DNA of 64,000 nt from Leclercia sp. AS011 (GCF_037152535.1 NZ_JBBCMA010000001.1:620001-684000), one strand, 5' to 3'; counted from the first letter of the stretch, positions 43,928 through 53,855 are shown. Notes: a model not told the origin generated them from the letters alone. Numbers and translations are program-made.

Positions 43928-44584
43928 TTAGCGTAATGGAATGATCTCACCTTGCCAACTCTGCTCAACGTAGCGCCCCGTTAATAATACTTCTCCACGA
44001 TCGGCGCGGAGGATTAACTGCCCGCGAGCATCCCACAGGGCGCTGCCGCCGTCGTGGTTGGCCACCAGGACCGCAATCGCGTAGCGGTGGGCAAATCGCT
44101 GCAACCGGGCAAAGGAGGCAGGCCGCTCGGCTTCACTCATTGCCATGCCCCGGGTAAACAGCGTGGCGGTGGGCGTGATACCGGGCAGGTCGGCCTGAGC
44201 ATCCACAAGGGTCAGGCCGCCGTGTCGGCTCTCAAGACAGACACCGGCATCATGCGGGTAAAAAATGGCCTGAGGCTGATCCGGGCTAAACCACGCCAGC
44301 CCGCGCTGGCGCTGGCCGTTGTCATCCACCGTGATCCCGGCAATCATCGAAAGTTGATATGCCTGCGCAGCATCATGCAGGGGCGCGAGCTGCTGGCGAT
44401 CGGGTGGGGCAGGAAGTTGGCTGTCAGGTAAGACCGGGCCGGTTAACGAGAGTTCCGGAAAGAGCAGCAAATTGCACTGCTGGCGCGCGGCGGCGGCGAT
44501 AAAACGCAGGTGGTGCGCGATATGTTCATCCACGCAATGATGGGTCGGCTGGTACTGAGCAGCCGCAATAGTCCAGTGAGACAT
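43928..44584 (-). CDS. yobB: Nitrilase/C-N hydrolase family protein YobB
   Basis: 218 aa from the ATG at 44584 (AAGGA upstream; open frame 12 codons further). Nitrilase-fold features: Glu in LLLFPELSLTG and the region around VCLESRHGGLTL, where a nitrilase would have the catalytic Cys. Substrate unknown. Confidence 0.88.
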   Translation of the reverse strand: MSHWTIAAAQYQPTHHCVDEHIAHHLRFIAAAARQQCNLLLFPELSLTGPVLPDSQLPAPPDRQQLAPLHDAAQAYQLSMIAGITVDDNGQRQRGLAWFSPDQPQAIFYPHDAGVCLESRHGGLTLVDAQADLPGITPTATLFTRGMAMSEAERPASFARLQRFAHRYAIAVLVANHDGGSALWDARGQLILRADRGEVLLTGRYVEQSWQGEIIPLR

Positions 44585-44622
44585 CGTGATTTCCTTATGC
44601 ACGGAGTCGCAGAGATTCATAA

Positions 44623-44650
44623 AGCCCCTGAATATATCAGGGCTTTTTAT
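44623..44650. terminator. Hairpin between yobB and holE
   Basis: AAAGCCCCTGA / TCAGGGCTTTTT with one bulged C. Best T-run is on the plus strand, so its role for the minus-strand holE transcript is uncertain. Confidence 0.4.
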
Positions 44651-44691
44651 CCTCGCATAATCTGTGTAAGGAACTGTAACTGCGGGTAAGG

Positions 44692-44922
44692 TTACTTAAC
44701 TTTTGGCTCCCACGGCAGGCGTGAAAGGTTAACAGAGGTCAAACGATGCGCAATCAGACGCTCGCGAAACCAGTCGCGCAGGTGCGCCGGTTGTTCCCGC
44801 TCCACCACCTCAGCGATGACCGGCATATTGTAGCGCTCTTTGAATGCCACACCCGCCGCGGCTAAATCCACATTCACTTTGTCCATCTCCTCCTGGGGGA
44901 GGGTGGCGAGATTAATCTTCAT
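44692..44922 (-). CDS. holE: DNA polymerase III theta subunit
   Basis: Small core subunit that stabilises the epsilon proofreading exonuclease. 76 aa from the ATG at 44922, the E. coli length; the frame runs 18 codons further upstream without similarity. Central [20 protein letters not shown] and [12 protein letters not shown] are nearly identical to E. coli HolE. Confidence 0.97.
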   Translation of the reverse strand: MKINLATLPQEEMDKVNVDLAAAGVAFKERYNMPVIAEVVEREQPAHLRDWFRERLIAHRLTSVNLSRLPWEPKVK

Positions 44923-45058
44923 AACCGTCTCCTTCATTTGCGGGCCAACGTTACCCAAACGGCGGCGTATTGACAAGCCCGGGCAGGATGATCCTCGACT
45001 GGATCATTATACAGAGTTATCCTCTGATAATCAGGCATAACAAAAAGGAATGTATGTG

Positions 45059-46660
<1,602 letters not shown>

Positions 46661-46665
46661 TTTCT

Positions 46666-46718
46666 CGCTTCCAATAAAAAAACCGCAGGCTTCTCTTCGG
46701 AAGCGTTGCGGTTTTTGT
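46666..46718. terminator. Bidirectional terminator of yebY and of the giant repeat gene, direct-repeat copy 1
   Basis: AAACCGCA ... TGCGGTTTTT stem with an inner GCTTC/GAAGC stem, Ts on both sides. Identical over 53 bp to 49622-49674. Confidence 0.85.
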
Positions 46719-46750
46719 TTACGCTAACATCATTACTTATGATTTAGCCG

Positions 46751-46775
46751 TCACCCTATGGCTTTACATGGGTGA
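46751..46775 (-). terminator. Hairpin just after the giant gene
   Basis: TCACCC(T)ATG / CATGGGTGA, loop GCTTTA, close to the stop of the minus-strand repeat gene; no T-run. Confidence 0.4.
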
Positions 46776-46785
46776 GGCCCAACAA

Positions 46786-49380
46786 TTACCAGCTACCGTG
46801 GAAACCGCCATTCTGTGCCGATCCACCGCCGATATGATCGCCGCCACCTAAACCGTGTGCACTGGCGCTGTTCGCCGCGTTGTTACTGCCATTCCCGGTA
46901 CCGCCATGAATTGAAGCAGAACGCTCTCCCTGATTCTGGCCTCCTCTTACCGCTTTCTTCTGGAAGTAACTCGACACCTGTGGAACAGAAACCTGAACCT
47001 GAGGATCGAACTGTGCCAGCACACCCGCCGTGGTGGTTTGCTCGATGCCATTCACCGTGACGCTGACGGGGGTATCAGGATTCAGGGTTGTGGCTGCAAC
47101 GTTGATTGCAGGTTGGCTGTTCATTCCGGCGAAACGCGCATCATGAGCAAGCACTTCTCTGTGTTGCAAAATAGCCTGTTTCATCGCTTCCGCGCGCTCA
47201 GCATCCACATCAGGGCTATCGAGGTGAGGAGTAGGGCTGGCGACTTGTGCTGCTTGAGCCTGAAGCTGTGCATTTTCTGCGGCTAAAGTGCCCGCAGTAA
47301 TCTGCTCACTGGTACGCAGTTGGTTCGCTTCGACCAGGGCCTGACCTTCAGCTGCGGCTTTTGCTGCGGCGAGGGCATCGGACTGAGCCTGGGTACGCAA
47401 CTGATTCGCTTCAGTAAGGGCCTGACCTTCAGCTGTTGCTTTTGCTGCGGCGAGGGCATCGGACTGTGCCTGGGTACGCAACTGATTCGCTTCGGCCAGG
47501 GCCTGACCTTCAGCCGTTGCTTTTGCTGCGGCGAGGGCATCAGTTTGCGCCTGCACGCGCTGCTGGTTGCCCCGGGTCTGGGCGATCCCTTTCAGGGATT
47601 CGAAATGCTCGTGTGAGGCTTCGGTTTTTGCCGCGGCGAGGGCGTCAGTTTGCACCTGTGCGCGCTGCTGGTTGTCCCGGGTCTGAGCGATCCCTTTCAG
47701 TGCTTCGAAATGCTCGTGTGAAGCTTCGGTTTTTGCCGCGGCGAGGGCATCGGACTGTGCCTGACTACGTTGCTGATAGGCTCGGGTCTGGGCAATCCCT
47801 TTCAGTGCTTCAAAATGTTCGTGTGAAGCTTCGGTTTTTGCCGCGGCGAGGGCATCAGTTTGCGCCTGTGCGCGCTGCTGGTTGCCCCGGGTCTGGGCGA
47901 TCCCTTTCAGGGATTCAAAATGTTCGTGTGAAGCTTCGGTTTTTGCCGCGGCGAGGGCGTCAGTTTGCGCCTGCGTGCGCTGCTGGTTGTCCCGGGTCTG
48001 GGCGATGCCTTTCAGGGATTCGAAATGCTCGTGTGAGGCTTCGGTTTTTGCCGCGGCGAGGGCATCAGTTTGCGCCTGCGCGCGCTGCTGGTTGCTCCGG
48101 GTCTGGGCGATGCCTTTCAGGGATTCGAAGTGTTCGTGTGAAGCCTCGGTTTTTGCCGCGGCGAGGGCGTCAGTTTGCGCCTGCGTGCGCTGCTGGTTGT
48201 CCCGGGTCTGGGCGATCCCTTTCAGTGCTTCGAAATGTTCGTGTGAGGCTTCGGTTTTTGCTGCGGCGAGGGCATCGGACTGTGCCTGACTACGTTGCTG
48301 GTTGTCCCGGGTCTGGGCGATCCCTTTCAGTGCTTCGAAGTGCTCGTGTGAAGCTTCGGTTTTTGCCGCGACGAGGGCATCAGACTGTGCCTGACTACGT
48401 TGCTGGTTGTCCCGGGTCTGGGCGATGCCTTTCAGGGATTCGAAATGCTCGTGTGAAGCTTCGGTTTTTGCTGCGGCGAGGGCATCAGCTTGCGCCTGCG
48501 CGCGCTGCTGGTTGCCCCGGGTCTGGGCGATGCCTTTCAGGGATTCGAAGTGTTCGTGTGAAGCCTCGGTTTTTGCCGCGGCGAGGGCGTCAGTTTGCGC
48601 CTGCGCGCGCTGCTGGTTGCCCCGGGTCTGGGCGATGCCTTTCAGGGATTCGAAATGCTCGTGTGAGGCTTCGGTTTTTGCTGCGGCCAGTGCATCGGAT
48701 TGCACCTGTGTGCGCATCTGGTTAGTTTTGGTAAGGGCTTCGCCTTCGCGTGCTGCCGCGGCTTCGGCCTGGATCTGCGCATTCACTTCCGCGGCACCAC
48801 CGGCCAGAACCTGCTGGCGGGTACGCATCTGGTTGGCTTTGGTCAGGGCTTCGCCTTCGCGTGCTGCCGCGGCTTCGGCCTGGATCTGCGCATTTACTTC
48901 CGCGGCACCACCGGCCAGAATCTGCTGACGGGTACGCATCTGGTTGGCTTTGGTAAGGGCTTCGCCTTCGCGTGCTGCTGAGGCTTCGGCCTGCATCTGA
49001 GCATTCACTTTCGCAGCAGCACCGGCCAGTACCTGCTGATGTGTACGTTGCTGATTTGCTTTGGTCTGGGCAATGCCTTTAAGGGCTTCGAAATGCTCGT
49101 GCGCGGCCTCAGTTTTTGCTGCGGCCAGGGCATCCGTTTGCGGCTGAGTGCGCTGCTGAATGGCTTTAGTCAGGGCTTCACCTTCTCGGGCGGCGGCTGC
49201 CGCTTTGGCTGTGGCTTCGGCTTCGATCTGGGCATTCACTTCAGCATCGCCACCGGCCAGCACTTGCTGACGGGTACGTATCTGATTGGCCAGAGTCAGG
49301 GACTCACCATTACTCGCATATGTTGTGCCAGAGACCAGGCACACAGAAACCGTTACAGCGACAGCTGTTTTCTTAAACAC
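46786..49380 (-). CDS. Giant exported tandem-repeat protein, unknown function
   Basis: 864 aa, GTG start with AAGGT upstream. Signal peptide MFKKTAVAVTVSVCLVSGTTYA. The body is Ala-, Gln- and Glu-rich and helical, built from three tandem families: about three to four 37-aa units (core REGEALTKANQMRTRQQ, LAGGAAEVNAQIQAEA), twelve 35-aa units (QTDALAAAKTEASHEHFESL, KGIAQTRGNQQRAQA; the first degenerate and set apart), and three 27-aa units (SDALAAAKATAEGQALTEA, NQLRTQA). All share an NQxR(T/A)Q element. A non-repeat segment (about 705-810) contains HLDSPDVDAERAEAMKQAI and ATTLNPDTPVSVTVNGIEQT, and a Gly/Ser/Asn/His tail ends GGSAQNGGFHGSW. A coiled-coil, cell-envelope or secreted structural role is plausible. 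Not recognised as any named family; E. coli lacks it here. Confidence 0.8.
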   Translation of the reverse strand: MFKKTAVAVTVSVCLVSGTTYASNGESLTLANQIRTRQQVLAGGDAEVNAQIEAEATAKAAAAAREGEALTKAIQQRTQPQTDALAAAKTEAAHEHFEALKGIAQTKANQQRTHQQVLAGAAAKVNAQMQAEASAAREGEALTKANQMRTRQQILAGGAAEVNAQIQAEAAAAREGEALTKANQMRTRQQVLAGGAAEVNAQIQAEAAAAREGEALTKTNQMRTQVQSDALAAAKTEASHEHFESLKGIAQTRGNQQRAQAQTDALAAAKTEASHEHFESLKGIAQTRGNQQRAQAQADALAAAKTEASHEHFESLKGIAQTRDNQQRSQAQSDALVAAKTEASHEHFEALKGIAQTRDNQQRSQAQSDALAAAKTEASHEHFEALKGIAQTRDNQQRTQAQTDALAAAKTEASHEHFESLKGIAQTRSNQQRAQAQTDALAAAKTEASHEHFESLKGIAQTRDNQQRTQAQTDALAAAKTEASHEHFESLKGIAQTRGNQQRAQAQTDALAAAKTEASHEHFEALKGIAQTRAYQQRSQAQSDALAAAKTEASHEHFEALKGIAQTRDNQQRAQVQTDALAAAKTEASHEHFESLKGIAQTRGNQQRVQAQTDALAAAKATAEGQALAEANQLRTQAQSDALAAAKATAEGQALTEANQLRTQAQSDALAAAKAAAEGQALVEANQLRTSEQITAGTLAAENAQLQAQAAQVASPTPHLDSPDVDAERAEAMKQAILQHREVLAHDARFAGMNSQPAINVAATTLNPDTPVSVTVNGIEQTTTAGVLAQFDPQVQVSVPQVSSYFQKKAVRGGQNQGERSASIHGGTGNGSNNAANSASAHGLGGGDHIGGGSAQNGGFHGSW
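46800..49370. repeat. Tandem DNA repeats of 81, 105 and 111 bp
   Basis: Read on the minus strand from 5': 111-bp units (spacing measured 48741, 48852, 48963), 105-bp units (e.g. 47851 to 47956), then 81-bp units at about 47290-47540. Neighbouring 105-bp units differ at only a few positions, so copy number is likely to vary between strains. This is coding repeat, not CRISPR. Confidence 0.85.
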
Positions 49381-49403
49381 TTTGCTACCTTCATTAATTT
49401 TAC

Positions 49404-49422
49404 TGTATCTATTTTAGATACA
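49404..49422. promoter_or_regulatory. 19-bp palindrome upstream of the giant gene
   Basis: TGTATCTATTTTAGATACA: 8-bp perfect arms, 3-bp centre, 24 bp upstream of the GTG. Candidate operator; its regulator is not recognised. Confidence 0.5.
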
Positions 49423-49621
49423 CTGTTATCGATGCGAGGCGCATAGTAGGTTGACCTTTCCTTACATTTATTGACATTAGATAAGTTTTTGTCATTAGAT
49501 TTGAACAGAAATCTGAAGAGATATATCGAGGTTTTGTATGAAACAGGACGGAATATTGATCGTAAGAGAAGGGCAAGAAAACGGGTAGATCAGGCAAATG
49601 AATCGGGCTCTGCCTCACTCC
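49423..49621. other. AT-rich spacer
   Basis: No supported gene. Contains TTGACA (49471-49476) and two copies of CATTAGAT; a 16-codon reading frame at 49538 has an RBS-like GAGG but nothing else to support it. Confidence 0.4.
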
Positions 49622-49674
49622 CGCTTCCAATAAAAAAACCGCAGGCTTCTCTTCGGAAGCGTTGCGGTTTTTGT
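49622..49674 (+). repeat. Terminator, direct-repeat copy 2
   Basis: 53-bp perfect copy of 46666-46718 in the same orientation. No plus-strand gene ends just before it, so here it is probably a duplication relic or a leftover of the ancestral yebY terminator. Confidence 0.85.
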
Positions 49675-49743
49675 GTTTAAGAAGAGGTTCACGCTTTTTT
49701 TCAGGCCACTTTTGCTGCGGACTGGAAAACCTGGCGTCGTCAT

Positions 49744-49859
49744 CTATTCTTAAAGTGCAAGGCGACTTAGCCTGCATTAATGCCAACTTTTAGCGCACGG
49801 CTCTCTCCCAAGAGCCATTTCCCTGGACCGAATACAGGAATCGTATTCGGTCTCTTTTT
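49744..49859 (+). ncRNA. sdsR: Small RNA SdsR (RyeB) with sigma-S promoter
   Basis: Extended -10 CTATTCT (49744-49750), transcript from about 49757 (GCAAGGCGACTTAGCC) to 49859. Stem GGCTCTC...GAGCC and terminator GACCGAATAC/GTATTCGGTC followed by TCTTTTT are nearly identical to E. coli SdsR. Stationary-phase, RpoS-dependent Hfq/ProQ sRNA that represses envelope and mismatch-repair targets such as mutS. In E. coli it lies between yebY and pphA with the antisense RNA RyeA (SraC) on the other strand; RyeA probably exists here but its ends cannot be read. Confidence 0.92.
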
Positions 49860-50015
49860 ATCTGTTGAAAGTAAACGCATTTTCCTGTTGCGGACTTTAA
49901 CAGACAGGTAACATCCTCTGTTCTTTGTTAAACCATACCACACTACGCCCGGCGGAAGTCCAGCGCTTTTTAGCGCTTGTGTTAAATTTTTGCCTGTTAC
50001 CGATGAAAGCAGCTA

Positions 50016-50963
50016 TTAGCGGCAAAACCGGGCGTGAATGGCCTGCTCAATCTCATCCAGCAACTGAAAACGGCGGCGGTATTCGGCGCGTTTTTTACTG
50101 GCAATGCTCTCCAGCGATTTACGCTCCATGCCGGTTGGCAGGGCCCAACGAAAGGCACTGTCCTGCTTGCCGCCCAGTGAAGCCCAGAACTCATCATAGC
50201 TGGCGTGCAGATGACGGCCTTTGCTCAGGCGGTAACGCAGGGCGCGGAAGACATGGCCCTCATCGCTGACGCCGTAAAGAGCGCTGATACCTGACTGCTT
50301 CGCCAGATTGAAGACCGCTTCCAGCAGAATACGTTTCGGGAACAGGCCATAACAGGCGCGGGTGGCGTTTTTGATCGTCTCTCGTCCGACATCCCGGCGC
50401 GGGCCCTGTAAGCCACCAATCACCAGCGCGCTGCGCCCGTTTTCCCCGACGACGCTGAAGGTCAGGCTCGCCAGCAGGGTATTATCCCCGGCGCGTAACC
50501 AGAGCGTAGTCTCGCCTTCGCGTTCGGCTTTCACCGCCGAGGTGGCATAGATGGTGTAGCTGGCGTCCTCTTTGGTGGCGAACTGCAGCAGCGGAAGCGG
50601 CGTCGGACTGGTAAAGAGGTGAGCCAGGCCGCTATCCGGCAGAGCATCAACCCAGGCGTAGTGGTGCAGGATCGCCTTCGCACGCTCGCCGGCTGTCAGC
50701 CCGCGAGTGAGGTACTGACGCTGGGTTTTCACCGGCAACGTTGGCTGTGCCTTGAGTAAAGTTGAAAAATCATCCCGGCGGGAGATTGTCTCCAGCATGC
50801 GATTGGTGGAGGACCAGAACAGCAGGGTGCGAAGGAAAAATTTCAGCCGGTAATCGCGCTTCTGCCACAGCGGTCCGGGCGTCATATCGCCTTTCGCCAG
50901 GGCAAAAATAACGGAAGAACGGTGCGCGTATGGCACCTCAGCAGGCAGGAGAGTATTTGACAC
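50016..50963 (-). CDS. VirK/YbjX family protein (DUF535)
   Basis: 315 aa from a GTG at 50963 preceded by GAGG; an upstream TTG (50990) is unlikely. Family marks: GLTAGERAKAILHHYAWVD, TLWLRAGDNTLLASLTFSV, GLQGPRRDVGRETIKNATRACYGLFPKRILLEA, and basic C-terminal RAEYRRRFQLLDEIEQAI. VirK and YbjX are linked to PhoP-controlled envelope modification and antimicrobial-peptide resistance in Salmonella and Shigella; the biochemical role is unknown. E. coli K-12 has no such gene between sdsR and pphA. Confidence 0.88.
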   Translation of the reverse strand: MSNTLLPAEVPYAHRSSVIFALAKGDMTPGPLWQKRDYRLKFFLRTLLFWSSTNRMLETISRRDDFSTLLKAQPTLPVKTQRQYLTRGLTAGERAKAILHHYAWVDALPDSGLAHLFTSPTPLPLLQFATKEDASYTIYATSAVKAEREGETTLWLRAGDNTLLASLTFSVVGENGRSALVIGGLQGPRRDVGRETIKNATRACYGLFPKRILLEAVFNLAKQSGISALYGVSDEGHVFRALRYRLSKGRHLHASYDEFWASLGGKQDSAFRWALPTGMERKSLESIASKKRAEYRRRFQLLDEIEQAIHARFCR

Positions 50964-51048
50964 GATGATGACCTCGTTATAATTCTGCAATTATCTTAAA
51001 GGTCATCGGATAATCATTTAACCGTTGCTAAATCTTTATTTCCGCTTC

Positions 51049-51075
51049 GTTTAATAACGATTGAGGTTATTAAAC
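51049..51075. promoter_or_regulatory. 27-bp inverted repeat in the DUF535/pphA divergent region
   Basis: GTTTAATAAC (51049-51058), 7-bp spacer GATTGAG, GTTATTAAAC (51066-51075): perfect 10-bp arms. GTTTA half-sites recall PhoP boxes but are inverted, not direct. Confidence 0.55.
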
Positions 51076-51128
51076 TCCGATCCTCAGTGGCACATCTGCA
51101 GGGACTATACTGATCCTGAGGAGGGGCT

Positions 51129-51773
51129 ATGTATCTAAAACTTGATGGTCACAACTGGCGACACGTCTGGGTGGTAAGCGATCTTCACGGGTGTTATCAG
51201 ATGCTTATGGCGGAAATAAAGCAGCGACATATTAATCCGTATGAGGATTTACTTATTTGTGTCGGCGACCTGATTGATCGCGGACCGGACAGTGTGAAAT
51301 GCCTGCAGTTATTAAATGAAAACTGGTTTTATGCGGTGCGCGGCAATCATGAACAGATGGCGCTGGATGCCCTGCATAATAAGAGCTTCGGGCTGTGGTT
51401 GATGAATGGCGGCGTCTGGTTTGCCGAATTAAAAGGCGAACAGCGGCAGCAGGCTCTCGAGCTGTTCAGGCGTTGCGAAACGCTGCCGTGGATCATCGAA
51501 ATAACCTGCGCCAACGGTGTGAACGTGATTGCCCATGCCGATTACCCGTCCCCGGAGTATGAGTGGGATAAACCGGTGGCGAAGCAGCGCGTTCTGTGGG
51601 ACAGGGATCGCCTGCGGGACGTAATGAACGGGCATGAGGAGGGGATCGCCGGGGCCGATCACTTCTGGTTTGGCCATACGCCGCTGAGCTCGCGGTTTGA
51701 TTGCCAGAACCTGCACTATATTGACACCGGGGCGGTATTTGGCGGGTCGTTGACTCTGGCGCAACTACAGTGA
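51129..51773 (+). CDS. pphA: Serine/threonine protein phosphatase PphA
   Basis: 214-aa PPP-family metallophosphatase (E. coli 218), acting on phosphoproteins and linked there to heat-shock/CpxAR signalling. Motifs SDLHG (17-21; Gly of the usual GDxHG replaced by Ser), GDLIDRG (46-52) and RGNHEQ (71-76), and GADHFWFGHTPL near the C-terminus. RBS GAGGAGGGG. Probable -10 CTATACT at 51104-51110. Confidence 0.94.
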   Translation: MYLKLDGHNWRHVWVVSDLHGCYQMLMAEIKQRHINPYEDLLICVGDLIDRGPDSVKCLQLLNENWFYAVRGNHEQMALDALHNKSFGLWLMNGGVWFAELKGEQRQQALELFRRCETLPWIIEITCANGVNVIAHADYPSPEYEWDKPVAKQRVLWDRDRLRDVMNGHEEGIAGADHFWFGHTPLSSRFDCQNLHYIDTGAVFGGSLTLAQLQ

Positions 51774-51965
51774 CTAGAGGTCGGCATACTCCTGGGCAGG
51801 ACGCCAGAAGCCGTCGACGAAATCTTCTACCGGATAGCAGCCGCCGTGACGGATCCGCTGATCGTCCATCGACGCCTCGCACTGGATTTCGGTGCGATAA
51901 ACGTCCACAACAAGGTCTTCGCAACCCGCGTCCAGATAACAGATAAACAGCACCAGTGCGTACAT
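51774..51965 (-). CDS. yebW: Small protein YebW
   Basis: 63 aa, the E. coli length, from the ATG at 51965 (GAGGGG upstream). Short hydrophobic start (YALVLFICYLDAGCEDLVVD), four cysteines, and DDQRIRHGGCYPVEDFVDGF. Function unknown. Its stop abuts the pphA stop. Confidence 0.9.
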   Translation of the reverse strand: MYALVLFICYLDAGCEDLVVDVYRTEIQCEASMDDQRIRHGGCYPVEDFVDGFWRPAQEYADL

Positions 51966-52068
51966 CATGCCCCTCAGCATTCACTATCGTATTAATATTG
52001 TAGGGGATGATTCAGGGGAGGGGAAAAATACAGACAAATAACCCGCCTGCGGGCGGGTTCTCTCCGGA

Positions 52069-52308
52069 TCAGGCAAGGCGCATGATCCAGGCGTCGGAAT
52101 TGTGATCGTAATGCTCACGGTAGAGTACAGAGTGTTCGCCATCGAGAAGGGCCGGAACGCTGGTATCGGCATCCCAGGCGTCGAGCTGCATGCACAGATC
52201 GGGGTCAGACTTGCAGGGGATGGTTAACGTTCGTTCGCCCTGCGTATCGCCGTTTAACTCGGCATCATCGATTTCGAATGCGCCAATGCGCACATTGGTT
52301 TTCGTCAT
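52069..52308 (-). CDS. yebV: Small protein YebV
   Basis: 79 aa (E. coli 78) from the ATG at 52308; longer frame upstream lacks similarity. Conserved NVRIGAFEIDDAELNGD, CKSDPDLCMQLDAWDADTS and SDAWIMRLA. Function unknown; heat-shock associated neighbourhood in E. coli. Confidence 0.92.
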   Translation of the reverse strand: MTKTNVRIGAFEIDDAELNGDTQGERTLTIPCKSDPDLCMQLDAWDADTSVPALLDGEHSVLYREHYDHNSDAWIMRLA

Positions 52309-52412
52309 AATGCTCTCCAGAATCATGCTGTGGTCTGGTACGACCAGTATGGCCGCCCATCTTTCAGCCTGGTCAAAGGAGAGCAAATGTGCCAGTAAAA
52401 AAGTGCCTTTTT

Positions 52413-53855
52413 TTAGCTGGCGTCGCCGTTACCGGTAAACAGACGCCCATCGCGAACCAGTTCACGTGGATAGCTGTTCTTCAGACGTGAGCCCACTTTT
52501 TTCGCCAGCCCAATGGGATAACCCTGATACGTCACCACCGCCTCATCCCCGGCAGGGCTCTCCTGCGGCCAGACGTCGCGGCCGCGATACCACTCTTCCG
52601 CTTCCTGCTGGGTTAAAGCAAAAGTGTTGTCCTGACCGGCGAGGGCGATCACCGCTTCATGCTGCCAGCGATACCCTTTGTTGTGAGTTTCTGCCAACCG
52701 GATACCGAGACGGGAGAAGCGCACTTTACCGATCAGCGGCTCAATTTCGGTCGGGAATAACCACACCTCTTTGTCGCGCTGCCACAGGCGCAGGCTGTCG
52801 TCCCAGTGCAAACCGACCTGATTGGCCGCGGCGGTGAGCTGCGCGGCTTCGCGGGTTTTGAGCGGGGTAAACGGGAAATTACCCACTTTAAATTTCGGGG
52901 CGGGCAGGGGGGCAATAGCGGCGGTTTTACGCATCCGCGCCACAAAGAAGCCTTCGCAGTCGTAGATATGCGGGAAGACGTGCAGAAAGCCTTCCGGGGT
53001 AACGCAATCATCGGCGCTGGCGAACAGCGCATTCAGGGGCAGAAACTCCACGGCGTCGGGATACTGCTCTTTTAACCACAGACAGACCGCTTCGTTCTCG
53101 TCACGGTTGAGGGTGCAGGTGGAGTACACCAGGGTGCCGCCGGGGCGCAGGGCATGGAAGGCGCTGTCGATCAGCTCGCGCTGGGTGGCGGCGATCTCCA
53201 GATTGCTGGCCACGGACCAGTTCTTCAGCGCGTCGGGATCTTTGCGCACCACCCCTTCGCCGGAGCAGGGGGCATCCAGCAGGATCGCATCAAAGGCTTC
53301 CGGCAGGGCGGCACCAAACACGCGACCGTCAAAATGGGTTAACGCCACGTTGCGGATCCCGCAGCGGCTGATGTTGGCATGCAACACTTTGACGCGGCTG
53401 GCGGAAAACTCATTGGCGAGGATCGCGCCCTGGTTATTCATTCGTGCGGCGATTTGGGTGGTTTTGGAGCCCGGCGCTGCCGCCACGTCCATCACGCGGG
53501 CGGGCATATTGTCGTCGGCAAAGAGCGCGGCAACCGGCAGCATGGAGCTGGCTTCCTGAATATAAAACAGCCCGCTGAGGTGCTCGGCGGTACTGCCCAG
53601 CGGCAGGGCCTCTTCGTCGTCACGTTCGATCCAGAACCCCTCTTCACACCACGGAACCGGCGTAAGCTGCCAGCCATAAGGCGCGACCAGCGTGAGAAAA
53701 TCCGCCACGCTGATTTTCAGAGTGTTGACGCGCAGGCTGCGGCGCAGCGGGCGCTGGCAGGCGGCGATAAACGCATCGAGAGCGAGAGGGTCAGGCAGAG
53801 CCTGGCGCATTTGCGCCAGAAATTCATCTGGCAGATAGACGGGACGTTGAGACAC
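52413..53855 (-). CDS. rsmF: 16S rRNA m5C1407 methyltransferase RsmF
   Basis: 480 aa from a GTG at 53855 (aligns with E. coli MAQHTVYFPD); the frame is open 64 codons further without similarity. NOL1/NOP2/Sun fold: SAM motif [18 protein letters not shown], nucleophile/catalytic cysteines in [15 protein letters not shown] and [16 protein letters not shown]-terminal PUA-like RNA-binding region ([25 protein letters not shown]). Confidence 0.96.
   Translation of the reverse strand: MSQRPVYLPDEFLAQMRQALPDPLALDAFIAACQRPLRRSLRVNTLKISVADFLTLVAPYGWQLTPVPWCEEGFWIERDDEEALPLGSTAEHLSGLFYIQEASSMLPVAALFADDNMPARVMDVAAAPGSKTTQIAARMNNQGAILANEFSASRVKVLHANISRCGIRNVALTHFDGRVFGAALPEAFDAILLDAPCSGEGVVRKDPDALKNWSVASNLEIAATQRELIDSAFHALRPGGTLVYSTCTLNRDENEAVCLWLKEQYPDAVEFLPLNALFASADDCVTPEGFLHVFPHIYDCEGFFVARMRKTAAIAPLPAPKFKVGNFPFTPLKTREAAQLTAAANQVGLHWDDSLRLWQRDKEVWLFPTEIEPLIGKVRFSRLGIRLAETHNKGYRWQHEAVIALAGQDNTFALTQQEAEEWYRGRDVWPQESPAGDEAVVTYQGYPIGLAKKVGSRLKNSYPRELVRDGRLFTGNGDAS

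Noticed and set aside
47436..48725. 429-codon plus-strand open frame with RRGHQFAPVRAAGCPGSGR-like repeats
   Set aside because: Antisense reading of the giant repeat gene. The minus-strand frame has a signal peptide, RBS and a sensible composition.
46800..49370. Regularly spaced repeats as a possible CRISPR array
   Set aside because: Units are contiguous coding repeats of 81-111 bp without unique spacers, and no cas genes are nearby.
46666..49674. The 53-bp repeats as attL/attR of an integrative element
   Set aside because: No integrase, phage or plasmid gene lies between them, and the repeat is itself a functional terminator. Kept only as a recombination or duplication signature.
49471..49680. 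69-codon plus-strand frame and a 16-codon frame at 49538
   Set aside because: The longer one runs through the terminator repeat and the shorter has only an RBS-like GAGG; no coding evidence.
50964..50990. TTG start adding nine residues to the VirK-family protein
   Set aside because: TTG without RBS, whereas the GTG at 50963 has GAGG at proper distance.
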